NCBI GenBank assembly: GCA_023374025.1
Contig: SIJG01000036.1
Coordinates: 758,777-822,776 of the forward strand
Direction of reading: 5' to 3'
DNA length: 64,000 nucleotides
DNA from: Heterodera schachtii
Taxonomy: Eukaryota; Nematoda; Chromadorea; Rhabditida; Heteroderidae
Shown here: piece by piece, positions 1 through 14,457 of the stretch
How the letters are laid out: each line of letters begins with the position of its first letter
Position numbering within the stretch: position 1 is the first letter of the stretch
The notes under the pieces: generated by a model
The model's database searches: none
Seen by the model: only the letters and a program-made list of their open reading frames with translations
Told to the model about the DNA's origin: nothing
Made by a program: the position numbers and the translations under genes

Positions 1-1576
1 TGCCGCCTCCGTGCGCACCTGAAGGTCTTTCCACCGCCACATTTTGCAGCAGAGATAAGGCATTGACATTGGCCTGAAAATGCATTCGATAGTAATGAGT
101 TAATTAATTAATTATCCATAATTACCCCTCCCCTCTGTTTGTTTACTTGTCAATTTGGGGGATCAGTCCCGCGTCCGGATTCGTCAGCGGTTGCGTCAGC
201 AATCGCCTCCTTGATGGACTCGCGGCGATCACTTGCGACTCGCCGTCGTCCGCCGACAGTCGCCGCCGTTGTCGCTGCTGCAGTCGCCGTCGTCGCTCCG
301 TTGTCGCCGCCGCATTGGCCATTTCGTCCGTGTCCAATTCGGCGTCACTGCTGCTCCCCGTTCTGGGCGAACTGCTGATTATTGTAGTGTTCAGCGGCCG
401 AAGTGAAATGGCCCCGGCGGCACTGTCCTCTGGCGGCGAAGTGTAAACGGCGAAACGCCTAAAGCGATGGACTAATTAGTCAACTAATTGGCTAATTAAT
501 GGTTGGCCAGTCACCTGCTGAATTTGCTGTCCCTTCTGTTCCTCTGCTGCAGCTGCTGTTCCCGATGTGTCGAATATCGCCTCTGATACCCTCCGGCGCT
601 GCCGGGCACAGCGGCGGCGCTGTCCGTCGTCGGAATTGGCACCAAAACGCCGGAGGCGGACGAAGTCGCCGGCTGATGGTGAATTGAAGCGACGGTGGGA
701 AAGCGTTGGCGTTGGAAGAGAATACGGTCACGCTCCATTTGCCTCAACAAAATGTTTAAATGAGTTTATGGCAATTAAATTAAATTAAATTTTATTTTAT
801 TAGATGTGGCAATAAGAATGGTTGATTTGGTCTGATCATCCGATCACTTTTTACAGTTTTCGGCTTTATTTTGCCATTCACTTGATCGAATGCCGTGGCC
901 GCGTGCTGACGATAGTTGCCGAACAGCCCGGCATCATCTCCGGCTCCTGCTCCGCCTCTTCTCCGCTGCTGATGCTTTCCTCGCGTTCCTCAACAAGGTC
1001 CATCGGTGGGCCCGGCGCGCACTGTTTGATGTTGATGCCTCCCGACTCAATTGCCTTGAAAATCGTTGGGTGGCACTTTTTATTGGGAACATTAGCCCAA
1101 GGTTCCAGTTAGCAGCAGATTTCGTGGCAAATGAGGAATTTTTTGAGGCTATGATGAGGGATTTAAAAATTTGGTCAGGAATTGCATGATGATTGGAAAT
1201 GATTGATAATTTCCAAAAATTGAAGGGAAAAAAAACCACGGCAGTTAAACTCATTTTTCGAAATTATTTTTAAATACATAAAATGTGAATTTTAAATTTC
1301 CGCCACCTTTCGCAGCACATCCAAGTCTTCAGTGTCAAATCCGCGCATGAGGTTGAGAAAACGGCGCTTCGCCTTTCGCTCGTCGTCAGTGACCTTTTCA
1401 AATGAAGAGTTAATTAATACATTATTTTCTTTAATTAGTTTCAAATGAATTGGAACTGATCACTACTGATCAGTGAGTGATTTCAATTCGAAATGCCCAC
1501 CAATAATCGCCGCCGCCAAAGGACTTCGATGTGCCTTCGTCTTTCCGTGAAAAGGCAAAGAAGACCGCAGTCACAG
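1..1576 (-). CDS. unidentified protein, Arg/Ser-rich, 3' part of gene (partial)
   Basis: Not recognised. Five consecutive exons join in phase on the minus strand: about 1502-1576, 1307-1393, 882-1054, 515-742 and 149-460, with a further piece probably before position 45 running off the window. Each has an AG acceptor and GT donor, and the frame stays open across all junctions, which is good evidence of a real gene. The 1307-1393 exon encodes a conserved-looking segment (KRRFLNLMRGFDTEDLDVL); the next is acidic (EEREESISSGEEAEQEPE). The rest is Ser/Thr/Pro- and Arg-rich and probably disordered, with an RRRRLQQRQRRRLS basic patch. The 5' end is not found; a GC-rich open frame at 1904-2330 would splice in phase and could be an upstream exon. 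No function is assigned. Confidence 0.55.
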
Positions 1577-1879
1577 CTGAATGATGGGATTGGATAAATT
1601 AATAAATAATTAAAAAGTTAAATGTAAAATGTTGGTTTTAAACATTAAATAATTAATTAATTAGGCCAATAAAATTCAATCAAAAATAAATTTAAGAAAA
1701 AGACTGAGCTCATTCCCATTTTATTAATGACTTTTGACATTTTATTATTGGATTTGGAAAATCGAATTCATTTATAAACTGATGAACAAACAAATGCTGA
1801 ATAAAATTATTAATTTTATTTTAAATTAATTATTATTTTTTTTAATTAATTATTAATTTTAATTTTGGGCCAATTTTAA

Positions 1880-2330
1880 ATTTTCTTCCAAAAGAAAAAC
1901 CCACGGCATTCGGCGGCCGTGGGCCCAGCGATGGCCCAGCCAGACTCGACGCGGTGTTGACGACCCGCAACCGCAGCAGAACGAGGCACAGTCTCGGCGA
2001 GTTCAGCAGCAACAATTAGCGGGGGATTATTCGCTTGGATTTGAGGGGCGCCAAACAATGAAAAATCGTCGGCTTTTGACGACGGAGTACGACGAAACGG
2101 GGGACAATAGCAGCGGAGGAAGAGGCGGTTTTGTTGGTGATTATGGCAGCAGAAAGAACAGGCAAAAGGACGGCGGAGGGCGCGGAAAAACGGCAGCGGA
2201 ACAAAGGCTGAGACGGTGGCGGAGGAGGCGGCAAAACGGCGACGACGACGGGGGCGGCGAAAACGGCACTCTCCGACAGTCAATTGGGGGTGACATCCAC
2301 CTGAACATGGGGGGGGGGGGATAAAGCCGA
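1880..2330. other. GC-rich open stretch, coding strand uncertain
   Basis: This block is much more GC-rich than its flanks and is open on both strands. The minus reading (ADDFSLFGAPQIQANNPP and onward) ends near a GG|GTTTTT donor at about 1904 that would join in phase to the exon at 1576. The plus reading from 2058 is Arg/Gly-rich low complexity and stops at a G homopolymer. I favour the minus strand as a 5' exon of the preceding gene, with low confidence. Confidence 0.25.
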
Positions 2331-2639
2331 TAAGGGAAGGGTAATTAGGGGGATATTCACTTGAACAGAGGGGGGCGGAGTAAAGCCGATAAGGAAGGTA
2401 AGCCAAAGGGTGACGACTAATTAGTTGGGGTTTGGCCGGGTATCGAGAACAGAGATTTAAGAACTCCGAACCCTTTTTTGGAGGGAGAAACGAAACCTCC
2501 GCAAAAATTTTCAATTCAATTAATTCCATGGCAGAAGCAGCAATTGTGGATTGGATTTTTGAAGGATATTTAAAGTGCCCGAGAGTATTGGCCTCAAATT
2601 TTAGCGATTTATTCGGTTTCGACTATCGGACTTAAATCG

Positions 2640-5600
2640 ATTTTCAAGGACCAAATCGAGGGACGCCCGAACAATCAATTGGAAAAGCAGGCGAAAATGG
2701 GTTCATATGTATTCAATTTTAATTAAAATATTTTATTACCATAAATGGCCAAAATTGTTGGAGGTGCCAAAAGGAATGGCCAGCAAAAAGTGTGAAGAAA
2801 ATATATAATGGAGGACAAAATGAAGAACGGAGCAACGGACGAAAGAAAGACGGAACGGTGAAAAAGAAACGAACGAACGCCCAAAGGAAAGGACGACGAG
2901 GAAAAGGGAAACTGAAATTAAAGAGGGGGAAATTAACAAATAAGTGAGTTAATTAATTAGGTAATTCAAAATAATAAATATATAAAATGAAAATTAAAGG
3001 AAAAAATAATAATAAGAATAAATTAACAATAAATTAACATTTTAAAGTTAAAACTCAGAGAGACCGCAAAAAATTAAATTCAAAGTGAAATTTCATTTCC
3101 GGCCGAATTTGGCTAAACGCGCGCTTTACGAGTTCAAACCGACCGAACTCTCCTTCAAAAGTGCCGGGATTTTTGATGGAATGGCAAAACAATTCGAAAA
3201 TGGCAAAACTCAACGGAAGCGAATTCCGTTTTGGGAGCGGAAACAGTGAAGGAAAGAAAGGCCAAAATTCCAAGTTTTTGTTGGCCAAATTGGCAATTCC
3301 AAGGGCCAATGCGAAGCCAAATGCCGTCCCCGCCCTCCCACTTTTGGCAATGCTCTCTTTCTAATTGCGCTTCCGTTTTGGCGGCGGAGAATGGCCGCAA
3401 GCAAATGGGCAATTGGCGAAATTCGGTTGGAAATTAGCGAAAATAAAAAACGAATGGACGCGAATAAATGAGAAGCACAAAAAAGAGAAAAAGGGAGGAC
3501 AGACGGACACCAAAAAATTGCCATTTGACTTTTGGGGGGGGGGGGAATTTAGCAAAACCAAAAAGAAAAAGGTATTCCTGGAAATATTTAAAAAGAGGAC
3601 GAAAGGAAATTCGAAATTAAAAATGGAAATGAATAGAATTATAAAGGGATTAATCATTAAAAACAACACATTAATTATTAAAGGGTTTAAAATCAATTTA
3701 ATAAAAAGCATTTAAAAAGTTTTCGGAATCCAAAAATTCATCGATTTTATTGATGCCACAATTTAAAAAGGGGAGGCGGAAGAGAAGTGATTTATGGGAA
3801 TGAGGCCGAAAAACGGCGGAGTGGGCGTGGGGAGTGCCAATGGCAAAGAGTGCCGGGGGGGGGGGGAAGGGAAGCCAAAACGGCACTTCGTTTGCTGTGC
3901 CGTCGTAGTCGGCTGCTTTTGCAGTGATTTGGTGGCGATGGTTCGGCTCCTCTTGTGTCGTTTTGCCCCTCCACAAGTGTTTACAAAGGGAAGGGGCCAA
4001 AAAGAGGAAGCAAAAGCAGCACAGAGGAAGAGGGTGAGGAGAGGGAGGTTAAGCGGGACGAAGCGGACGAAGGGATGAACCCCTCCCTTCCTTCCCTTCC
4101 TCCCACGGCACGGCGCCCTTCTCGCGGCACCCGCCCCTCCCCCTCCTCTCATTGGCACCCGCTTGAAAGGGGAAAAGCATGAGGAAATTGGAGGAGAAGC
4201 AAAGTGCCAACAAGGGAAGGAAGGAAGAGGAAATTGGAAGGAGCAAAAAAAGAGGAAGAAAAGGAGGAAAAGCAACAGTGACACACTGAAAGGGGAGGAG
4301 GAGAAGGTGATGCCAAGGGCGAAATATGTAAAAAGTGAATTTGGAGGTGCCACGGGTTTTATGTCTGTGCTCTTCTATTTCGTTGCCCCCGGCATTTTTT
4401 CGTCGCCTTTGGCATTTCGTCCCCCGCCCCTCCGGCAACTTTTGACGGGTCGATATGCACACACAGAGACCGACACATTCCAAAATATAAAAATGTATGT
4501 ATATGCAACTTTGGCGGCATGAATGTGCGGTGCGGACGGAGGGACAAAAAGCGGCCCAAAATTTAGCAGCGGACCAAAAGAAAAGAAAAGCGGCCCCTGA
4601 CCTGGTCCTCCCCCGCAGGCACATTCTCATTCATTGTGCCGTTGTGCCCATGGGAGAAATTTTCGAGAGAAGTGCAGCAAAAGTGAGGGTGGGCGGGGGA
4701 GGCACCACTCAATGCTTTGCCAGGCCAAGAAAAACGACCCGATGGGAAATTTGGAGCATTTCTGTGGCCACGGGCAGGGGAAATTAATGGACGGACGGGG
4801 AGAGGGGAGGGGGCTTTGGCGATGGCGGCGGTGTCCCCAACGCCGCCACAGAGAAAAATTAGTGACTAAATGAGTGAGTGACTGCTCAAATTGGGGGGGG
4901 GCGATAAAAAGCCGGGGGCAATCATTTCGAAATTATTTTAATTTACCAAATGGAAATTGATGCTTTCTTTTTATATGCAAATAATCGGCACCAACAACAA
5001 GGAAGTGTTTTCGTTTTGGGTGGCATTTCCATCGGATTGTGTGTCTGATCGCTGGTAAAACAATCGCCGCCCCGCGTCTTCCCCCCCCCCCCCCCTCCGC
5101 CGCCGCTTCTCATCGATCTGTTGGCCATTCCCAACGGTGTACTCTTCCTTCCCCCCCTGTGCTGCATTTGCCCGCTGGACGACGACGACGAGTTGGCCCA
5201 AATATTGAGCAGATGGCACCATGGGAAGAAACACTTTTTGAGGGTGGCGCCGGGGAAATGAATGGGCCGAAAAATTCGGGGGGTGGGGGGGAGAGGCGAT
5301 CGATCCGACGCATCCCATCCATCGATCATTCATTCGTCCGTTTGATCAGTGACGACGGAAGGGACTGACTGAGAATGGAATTCACCCCAAATCATCCTCC
5401 AGCCATCATTCACGCCTTGGGCCATAACATACCAAAGGCAAGGGAAAGGACAGAAGAAGTGGGGGCATTTGTGAGGGGTGCAAAAGTTGGAGGGGAAAAG
5501 CCGGGGGCACGGGGAGAGAGAGCAACAAATGTGATGGGTGAGAATGCTCATCATAATTGAGCAGCAAACAGAAATTGGGATGGGCACGGGTAGGGAGGGA

Positions 5601-5980
5601 AGGAAAGGGCTTCGTGTTCTATTTGGCAAATCCAAATTTCGTTTAAATTTTTGGCAGCACTTCTGACCAATTTTCGGGCACTTGTAAATTTGGTGAAATA
5701 AATTAATTCTTGAGGAAGTCAATGAAAAAAAAAAAAAAAAACTTTTTTAATATTAAATAAGTACAGGGACGAAGACAGCTTATTTGTTAGGCAAATGCCA
5801 TTGCTAACGCTAATCAGAAAATAATCTTTTTCAGCCTAATGCAAAATTGTGAAGATGGGCCAATGGGATTGATTTAATTAAGAAAAATATTTTAAATTTA
5901 ATTTTTTGAAAAAAGAAATTCTCCGTAGCCAAAAAGAGCATCTGCTCAACCCTCCAATGGAAAAGCTTAAATTTAGAAAG
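2640..5980. other. intergenic, low-complexity and homopolymer-rich, no gene seen
   Basis: Long open frames exist here on both strands at once but are Lys/Glu-rich on one strand and Phe/Ser/Pro-rich on the other, the usual result of purine-rich DNA. No splice-consistent exon set or recognisable motif was found. G or C runs occur near 3533, 3856, 4891 and 5083, and a 17-A run near 5724. Confidence 0.5.
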
Positions 5981-5990
5981 TGTTAATGAT

Positions 5991-6248
5991 TTGCGTGAAA
6001 ATGGGGTGCCAAAACTGAAGTTTTTGCCTTATTTGTGGTGTTTTCATTGGAAAACGATTGAAAAGCATAGATTTGATAAAATCATTGATTACACAATGTC
6101 ATATGACAAATCCGATATCAGATTCATAATCAGGAGATCAACACCTCGGAAAATCCCCAATATACCATTTTTAGCACAAAACAACAAAGTTAAATTAGGG
6201 ATACACTATTCTGCAGAATTAGCCAAATTTAATTATTTATCTGCTTAA
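5991..6248 (+). CDS. small hypothetical ORF
   Basis: An 85-codon frame with a mixed, non-repetitive composition, unlike the low-complexity frames around it. It contains no signal peptide, membrane helix or motif I know. It stands alone, with no obvious splice partners within 500 bases. It could be a relic of a dispersed gene family or chance. Confidence 0.15.
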   Translation: MRENGVPKLKFLPYLWCFHWKTIEKHRFDKIIDYTMSYDKSDIRFIIRRSTPRKIPNIPFLAQNNKVKLGIHYSAELAKFNYLSA

Positions 6249-6530
6249 TCCCATTTATTAGCTCGTTTTTTTCTTTGCCCCCTTTTTGCGTTTTTTCAAA
6301 ATTATTTGTTTACAATTAGCATTATTTGAAGTGAAATGTTTGTTGCGCACTTTCTGCATCTCATTTTGAGGGTGTGTATTTAAAAAAAAATTATAAATTC
6401 GTTGAAGTTAATGGGACATTCTTCCACAATCAATGCAATCTCTGGCCACTAATCATTTTTTGAATATTTTTATTATTATTATTTTTTTTTTGCCAATAAG
6501 AACAACAAAACGTGTGCTGGCGAAGAAGCC

Positions 6531-6650
6531 GCTCATTGAGCACTCAGATCCGCTGTTCGGCTGTGATCTGAATAAAATGCCAACAATTTGCTGGCCAAGT
6601 TGTTTCAGGAGCATTGGGAGTTTCGCAATTACTTTGTGCAGTTAGAATGA
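6531..6650 (+). pseudogene. exon-like relic, weakly globin-like
   Basis: One frame reads LLAKLFQEHWEFRNYF followed by a GTGCAG donor-like sequence. The pattern (hydrophobic LF, acidic/His, then YF) resembles the first helices of nematode globins, but the match is short and the upstream frame (RVLAKKPLIEHSDPLFGCD) is offset from it. It may be one exon of a gene not otherwise visible, or a degenerate fragment. Confidence 0.15.
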
Positions 6651-7243
6651 ATTTTTTCTGAATTTTTGGCCCAAAATTATTCATTTTAATTGCCATCGAT
6701 TTACATGGATTGACCCCATTCGCATTTTGGGGTTGTCGACCCGACGCCCTCCCCCGCCAAATTCTTTTTTTTTTAAATTGGCCTACAACAAACATTAAAT
6801 AAATAATATAAAACAACCAAAAATAGAAAGTAATTTCTGTAAATATTTTTATTTAAATAAATAAAAATAATTTTTTAACAGCAGAAGAAACTATTCCGTT
6901 TTACAAGCTGAGAAATTTTTGGCAATTCATTTTTTAAATTTCCTTACAAATTTCACTTTTATTTTCAAATCATTTTGACCATTTTTTCTAATAATTTGTA
7001 AATTTAAAATAAATATTGTGATTAAATTTTAAATATTTAAATGGCGTTAATTTGCCAATTCTCTGATCAATCGATGTGCGTCTCTCTGTCCATTCCGATC
7101 ATTTTCTCCCATCTTTTTGACCATTATTTCTGTTCAAATGTTCTTCCATTCCGTTCGTTCATTCATTTGACACGGAAATCATTGAACGGATTCTTTTTTA
7201 ATTAAATAAATTAATTAATTTAAAATTCTTTTTTATTTTTATT

Positions 7244-9072
<1,829 letters not shown>

Positions 9073-9714
9073 TTCCTTCCAATTTATTTTTTATTTGTTT
9101 AAATTTGTTGGATAAAGCGAAAAATGATTCGACGCATTCACCACTAATCATCTTCTTTTGCTTGTTTTTGTTGTTGTTTTTTCTGATCGGCGATGAAAGA
9201 GACACACCAATTAAAAGGTTCATAGATTAATAATAATGAATCAATTAAAAAACAAAATGAAAAAAGCCGAGAAAAAAGAGTTGGCCAAGAGAAGTAAACT
9301 CGAATTCTCGAGATTTGAGAAATGAGATCGAAAATTGAATTGGAAAGCGACTCCCGCACCCGATTTTCGTTCAATCGTTTTTCATTTGGGGGGGGGGGGC
9401 TGAATTTCACAAAATCTCAAATTCCCCCCTCCCCCTTCATTCAATAGGCAATTCGGTATTAAGCCATTTTAGGGGTGGCCCGATCACCTCACCATTCACA
9501 TGAAGGAATAAAGCAGCTCTCTATGTTTGTCTTAACCAATTCAAATGATAATGAATTGACTATTTCTGAGAAAGATGATGCTAATGATTTTTTAATTGCA
9601 ATAAACAAAGAAAACAAAAGCAAATTTTTCGATTATATTACGGCTTTCGAACATTTATTCGTCCACTGGTTTTTTGATAAATGACAGAGAAAAAGGAAGG
9701 GCAGGGACAACAAA

Positions 9715-9800
9715 AAAGGAGAGAGCGGAGGAGAGAGAGAGAGGGAGAGAGAGAGAGCGGGCAAGTGGGAGAGGGACAGAGAAAAAAAGATTGGCCAAAA
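9715..9800. repeat. (GA)n-rich purine tract
   Basis: Interrupted GA repeats on the plus strand. The Leu/Ser-rich frames on the minus strand are produced by this tract. Confidence 0.85.
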
Positions 9801-10111
9801 GACAAAGGGAAGAGAAATAAAGGGACAAAAAAGAGTATGTGAATGCAGGAGGGCGAAGGAAGAGGGATGGCAAATGCAAATGCAAATCAGCAAACAGAGA
9901 CAGCAGCAGCAGACAGCGACACAAATTCCATCCGCCGCCTCCAGCACCGATCGAAACGATCCATTCGAATTCAATCACTCATTCATTCTTTCATTCTCCT
10001 TGGCCCAACAGCAGCACCCGCTTTTCCACCTTCTCCGTTTAGTCCATGCTTTAAGCAGTTCCGGGGATATCCGATGCTTTTGCCTTTGTGGCGCTCTGTT
10101 GTCCCACCACA

Positions 10112-10240
10112 TTGAGAAGCGGAGGGAAGAGAGAGAGAGATGGAGGGGGAGTGAGAGAGAGAGAGAGAGAGAGAGGGAGAGAAGGGAAGAGAGAGAGAGA
10201 GGGAGAGAGGGAGGAAGAGAGGGGGGGGGGGGAGAGGAGA
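10112..10240. repeat. (GA)n microsatellite
   Basis: Long GAGAGA stretches with GGA interruptions and a run of about 11 G at its right end, 370 bases upstream of the light-chain start codon. It may act as a GAGA-type promoter-proximal tract, which is inference only. Confidence 0.9.
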
Positions 10241-10612
10241 GCGTCGACTGATCGAACGTAGAGCAAAGGAAGCACTTGCCGCTTCAACCTTAGCAGATCA
10301 CCACTCCATCTCCGCCCTCCTCTACTCTGTTTGCTGCTGATGATCGTCCGCTTTTCCTCCCCTTCAGCTTAAACACTCAAACCTCTCTCTCCCCCTCCCC
10401 CTCCCCCTCCTCTGTTGTCCCATAAATCTCTGCCGTCTTCTTTCGTCTCATCGTTCTGCTCCCCCCTCCCTCCATTCTCCGCTGACTGATCTGTCCGCCC
10501 CCGCACTTCTTTTGCCCGTTTCTTCCGCCGTTACACACTCATCTCACATAGTCCCACAAAACATTTCACCAACAAAAGCAGCAGAAGCACCACCAAACGG
10601 AAGAGCAGAGAA

Positions 10613-12012
10613 ATGCCGTCCCAAGGAGGTAGAAAAAAGTGCCCTTATCAACAACATTTTGCCATTTAAATTCGTTTTTTTTTAATTTCAGAACTCAAAG
10701 AAATCTTCAACCTTTACGATGAGGGTAAGGCCAAAGCCGAGCAAAAATGGACCAAATATCAAATTGGACCCAATTTTAATGTTTAATGGAGTCAATTTCC
10801 GATCAATTTTATCCACCGAGGGCAAATTTCTGATCACCTTTCTGTTGAAATGTTTTGTCTTTGCTTTTTACTGATCATTTTTAGAATTGGAGGGCAAAAT
10901 CGACGCCACGCAAATTGGCGACGTCGCGCGCGCGTGTGGGCTGAAGCCGACCAATGCGATGGTTTGGAAAGCGGCGGGCGAAGAATACAAACGCAAGGGC
11001 GAGAAGAAGATGGCTTTCGAAGAATGGCTGCCCATCTTCGAACAGTTGCAGAAGGAGAAGGTGCGGTCGAAACAGAGGACAAAAACGGAAGGGACGGCCC
11101 CCCGGGGGCGGAGGGCGGAAGGGGCCAACTCCGTCTGACAATGAGCCAACTTTGAGTCACTATAATTTTTGAAGTTGTTGACCAAATCCAGCAATCTTGA
11201 TATCATTCGAAAGCTCTTCACAGGCTCTATAGCCTACTATTAATTACAGAGAATGTCGAACTGTAAAAAAAGATAGAGATAAAAAACTTCGAAAATTCTG
11301 CCTTTTTTGAGGGTTTTCAGAACACCAGCGTCCCTATTTTCAACCTTTGTTTTATTTTAAAAACAAATTTCAAAAAATCCAGCTCAAAAATGGATTTTTG
11401 TCTAGGAAATCCATGTTCACAACTCCTTTGACAACAGTTAAGCATTGGTAAAAAATATTTTTCGGCATAAAATTGGAGGTAAAGCCAACCGAACCGAACG
11501 CCCTCCCCCCCCCCCCCGTTTCAAAGCTGGCAAATGGGAAGACTCTACTTGGGCTAGCGCAGAGAAATACGACAAATATTTGTAGGGTTTATTGTAGAAA
11601 ACTGTATCAAGTATAAATATAAGATTTATACTGTAGAATACGAATTGGTGTAGTTAATTAAGTAATTGGCCAATTAATTCCGTCTCTTTCGCCTGCGCAG
11701 GAAGTGGGCACTTACGCCGACTTCGTCGAGGGTCTGAAAGTGTTCGACAAAGACGAGAGTGGCAAAATCATGGCAGCCGAGCTCAGGCACGTGCTGCTGG
11801 CGCTGGGCGAACGGCTGAGCGCGGAGGAGGCGGACGAACTTTTGCTGGGAGCACAGGACGGCGAGGGAATGATCAATTACGACCGTAAGCGATTATTGAT
11901 GAGAGTAATTGAACATGTCGAGAATCCCGACTTGTGTTGCCAAACTGACAGTCCCCATCATATTTCAGAGTTCATCAAAAAGGTGTTGGCCGGGCCATAC
12001 CCCGAGGATTGA
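10613..12012 (+). CDS. mlc-3: myosin essential (alkali) light chain
   Basis: EF-hand family light chain that stiffens the myosin lever arm. Five exons: MPSQG, then [10 protein letters not shown], then 10885-11060 ([20 protein letters not shown], onward to [11 protein letters not shown]), then 11701-11881 ([19 protein letters not shown]), then a last exon ending LAGPYPED. The order and spacing match nematode MLC-3: a degenerate first EF-hand, the PTNA linker, [11 protein letters not shown], then [10 protein letters not shown] as the best EF-hand loop, and GMINYD. About 150 residues, normal for the family. All junctions use GT-AG. The 640-base third intron holds C-run and repeat DNA. AATAAA lies about 120 and 155 bases after the stop. 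Confidence 0.92.
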
Positions 12013-12288
12013 AGACGCAACGCAAATTAGACACAACACAAAATGAGTGATGCGAAAGGGCAACCCAAATGACGAAAGAGATGAATGATACAACTGTTTT
12101 CTCGCCCCATTTCCAAATTGGCAATTGCTCCAATAAAAGGCGTTCAATTTATCAAATTGCCATTTTAAATAAACAATTAAAAAAGGTAAAAGCAATGGTT
12201 GAAAAGGGAAAAGGCTTTTGTGTATCCTAGGTATTTGTAGTTGAGATTCTTCCAAATTCACAATTGGATGAGCAAATCACTTTATTAT

Positions 12289-13987
12289 TCATTCATTCTT
12301 TCGCCGAGTTCGCTCCGTCTTTTTGCATTCCGCGTAAACGTCGTTGAGGCCCAGGGCCAAAATGAGGTTTTTCTGAATTTCATTAACTCGAATTATTTCT
12401 AAAAACATTAGCTTTTGGCAAAGGGATGAAAAGCGTTAAACCAAGGTTCCAGTTTTATAACTGAATGACCCCACCATTCGACTCGAATTCCCCATTTTCC
12501 GCATAATTTTAGTTTCGCCCGGAGTGCTAAATGGGTCATAAGCCATTTCGTCCGCGTGACCTCTGCTTTTTGTGAGTACCTCGTTGAAAATGAATGGGAC
12601 GGCCCTTCGCTGTTGCACCAAAGGCCTCCGCTCCGTCTGAACGCCGTTTCTGAACAGCGCAACGGTGGGCAACTGTTTGCTGCTCGCGTGGCCATTGACG
12701 CGGAAATGGTCGCCCTCTTTTGGGTGTTTGCCGACGTCCAATTTGCCTTAAGGGCCAAAATGAATTTTAATTTTGAAAAACGACATGAAAATTGTCTCCT
12801 CCTTACCAAAGCGCAAATTCGGCAGCGAATACCTTACAAAAGAGAAAAAAATATATTAAAAATTTGCAAACAGCAGAAAAAAGCATTTACTTTTCGCTGA
12901 GAGCACTAAAAACTGGCGCCACATAACGACAATCTGTGAAAAGAAAAGAATTCAAAAAAAAATACGACGGAAAGTGTAGGGAATTCCAAGGATATGACGG
13001 AAGTACAATAGGAACCATAACAGTTGTTGAGGTCCAATTGCCAATTTTTCACCGTTTTAAAAATGAATGGTTTCATTCGCCTTTTTCAACTCACCAGGCG
13101 ACCAAGTTGTGAAGAATTCGATCACCCAAATCACCGATTTGTCCTCGTCGATGGTTTTCTGAAATGTGTAATTTGGGGCTATCTATTTAATATTTTAAAA
13201 ACAAAAATTGTTTTTCTAAAAACCCTTTTTTTACCTGAAGTTCATCGGCGCGAAAATAACGAATTTTGGTCGATTCGGCGGGCAAAGGTTCGGGCAAAAT
13301 GACAAAGAGAAGGAGAACAACAGAAGCATAAAGCAAACTGAAAACGGGAAATGTAACAAATGACCGAATAAATCACAAAATCAAGCAGTACAAAAAGGAC
13401 ATTTCGATGGGAAATTCAAAGCCACGGCCCAAATGATATAAATTCATAACAATTTTCAGAGATTCAAAAAGTGAGAAGAGAAACCCAACCGACCCGAGGA
13501 GAGGCGAACTGCGAAAGAAAAGCGCGGCACCGGCCAATTTGGCGAACAGATAACTGATGGACAACGAATGGAGACTGTTTACGGCCTAAAAACGAACCAA
13601 TTTTAGACAAATGAGTCATTTTGTTGAAAAGGTGGCAAATATTTGCAACTTTGGAGAGAAAAAACAAATTCAATTTCTACCTTTCTGTTTTTCCATATAA
13701 TGACAACGGCCAAAAAGATAAGCACCTCACGTTCTCTCTGAAATTAAATGGACAAAAAATAATTCTCAATTATTTAAGCATTTTCATCCCCCGATAACAA
13801 AATTGGCATTTTCTCCACACAAACTGACCGAATCCAAGCCGGGCAACCGTTGCCCATAGAACAAATTGGGCAAAGGGGGCACCAATTTGGTGAGGGGAAA
13901 AGCGACGGAAAGGACAAAGTTCAAAAGGTGGTAAATGTTGCACACCCCGCGCAATTCAACACGCAATTTGTCGACCAAAAAAAGCAT
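12289..13987 (-). CDS. thioredoxin-related transmembrane protein 2 (TMX2) homologue
   Basis: ER-membrane thioredoxin-family protein. The exons in order match TMX2: N-terminal hydrophobic segment (LLNFVLSVAFPLTKLVPPLP) at the 13987 start; EREVLIFLAVVIIWKNRK at about 13690-13735; a second hydrophobic exon (YLFAKLAGAALFF); a membrane exon leading to STKIRYFRADEL; KSVIWVIEFFTTWSP; DCRYVAPVFSALSEK; then KLDVGKHPKEGDHFRVNG, KQLPTVALFRNG and RRAVPFIFNE. The last exon has LILALGLNDVYAECKK and a basic tail ending RRKNE. The active site reads W-S-P-D-C, so the first cysteine of CxxC is absent, as in vertebrate TMX2 (SNDC); it is unlikely to be a normal oxidoreductase. It lies 470 bases downstream of rnf-5 on the same strand, so the two could be co-expressed, and converges with the light-chain gene (about 280 bases between stops). 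Confidence 0.85.
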
Positions 13988-14457
13988 TTTCTAAAGGGCA
14001 AATAAAGAAAAACGAATGGAAATTTAAATGGTTTGTGACAAAAGCAATCATTTTCAAATATTTTTGATGGCATAAAATCGCCATAATTATAAACGTTTTT
14101 TACAGTGCCGACATTTCCTTTCCACGGATATAAAATTGTGTATTTACATTTATACCGTACAGAGTCAAAGGACGATAAAATCAATTTTATGGTATAGGAA
14201 GGGAAGGGACCACAGCAGCAGCAGAAGTTTAAAAATGTACTGTTTGAGACGAACAACGGGCAAAGGTATGAATTCGATTTGGAACGGAAATGACAAGAAA
14301 AGGGAGACGGACAGACACACAAATTGTGTAGAGAGAGAGTAGAAGGGAATGCCGAAAGCATTCAGTGATTGTATTTAGAAAAATGACAATTTATGGAATA
14401 GCAAATGGTCGACCGATGGGTGACACCGCCGCAATTCTTTTCATTTTTGATGGTCAT

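Larger units (their letters stand above)
9075..10612. other. intergenic with GA tracts, probable upstream region of the light-chain gene
   Basis: This interval separates the divergent dehydrogenase and light-chain genes. It contains two purine tracts and CT-rich DNA at 10375-10500 just before the light-chain start. A 70-codon frame at 9475-9684 has no recognisable features. No TATA element or trans-splice leader was identified. Confidence 0.4.

Noticed and set aside
3763..4630. Overlapping 190-codon minus frames
   Set aside because: Open in both strands and several frames because of purine bias; composition is not protein-like.
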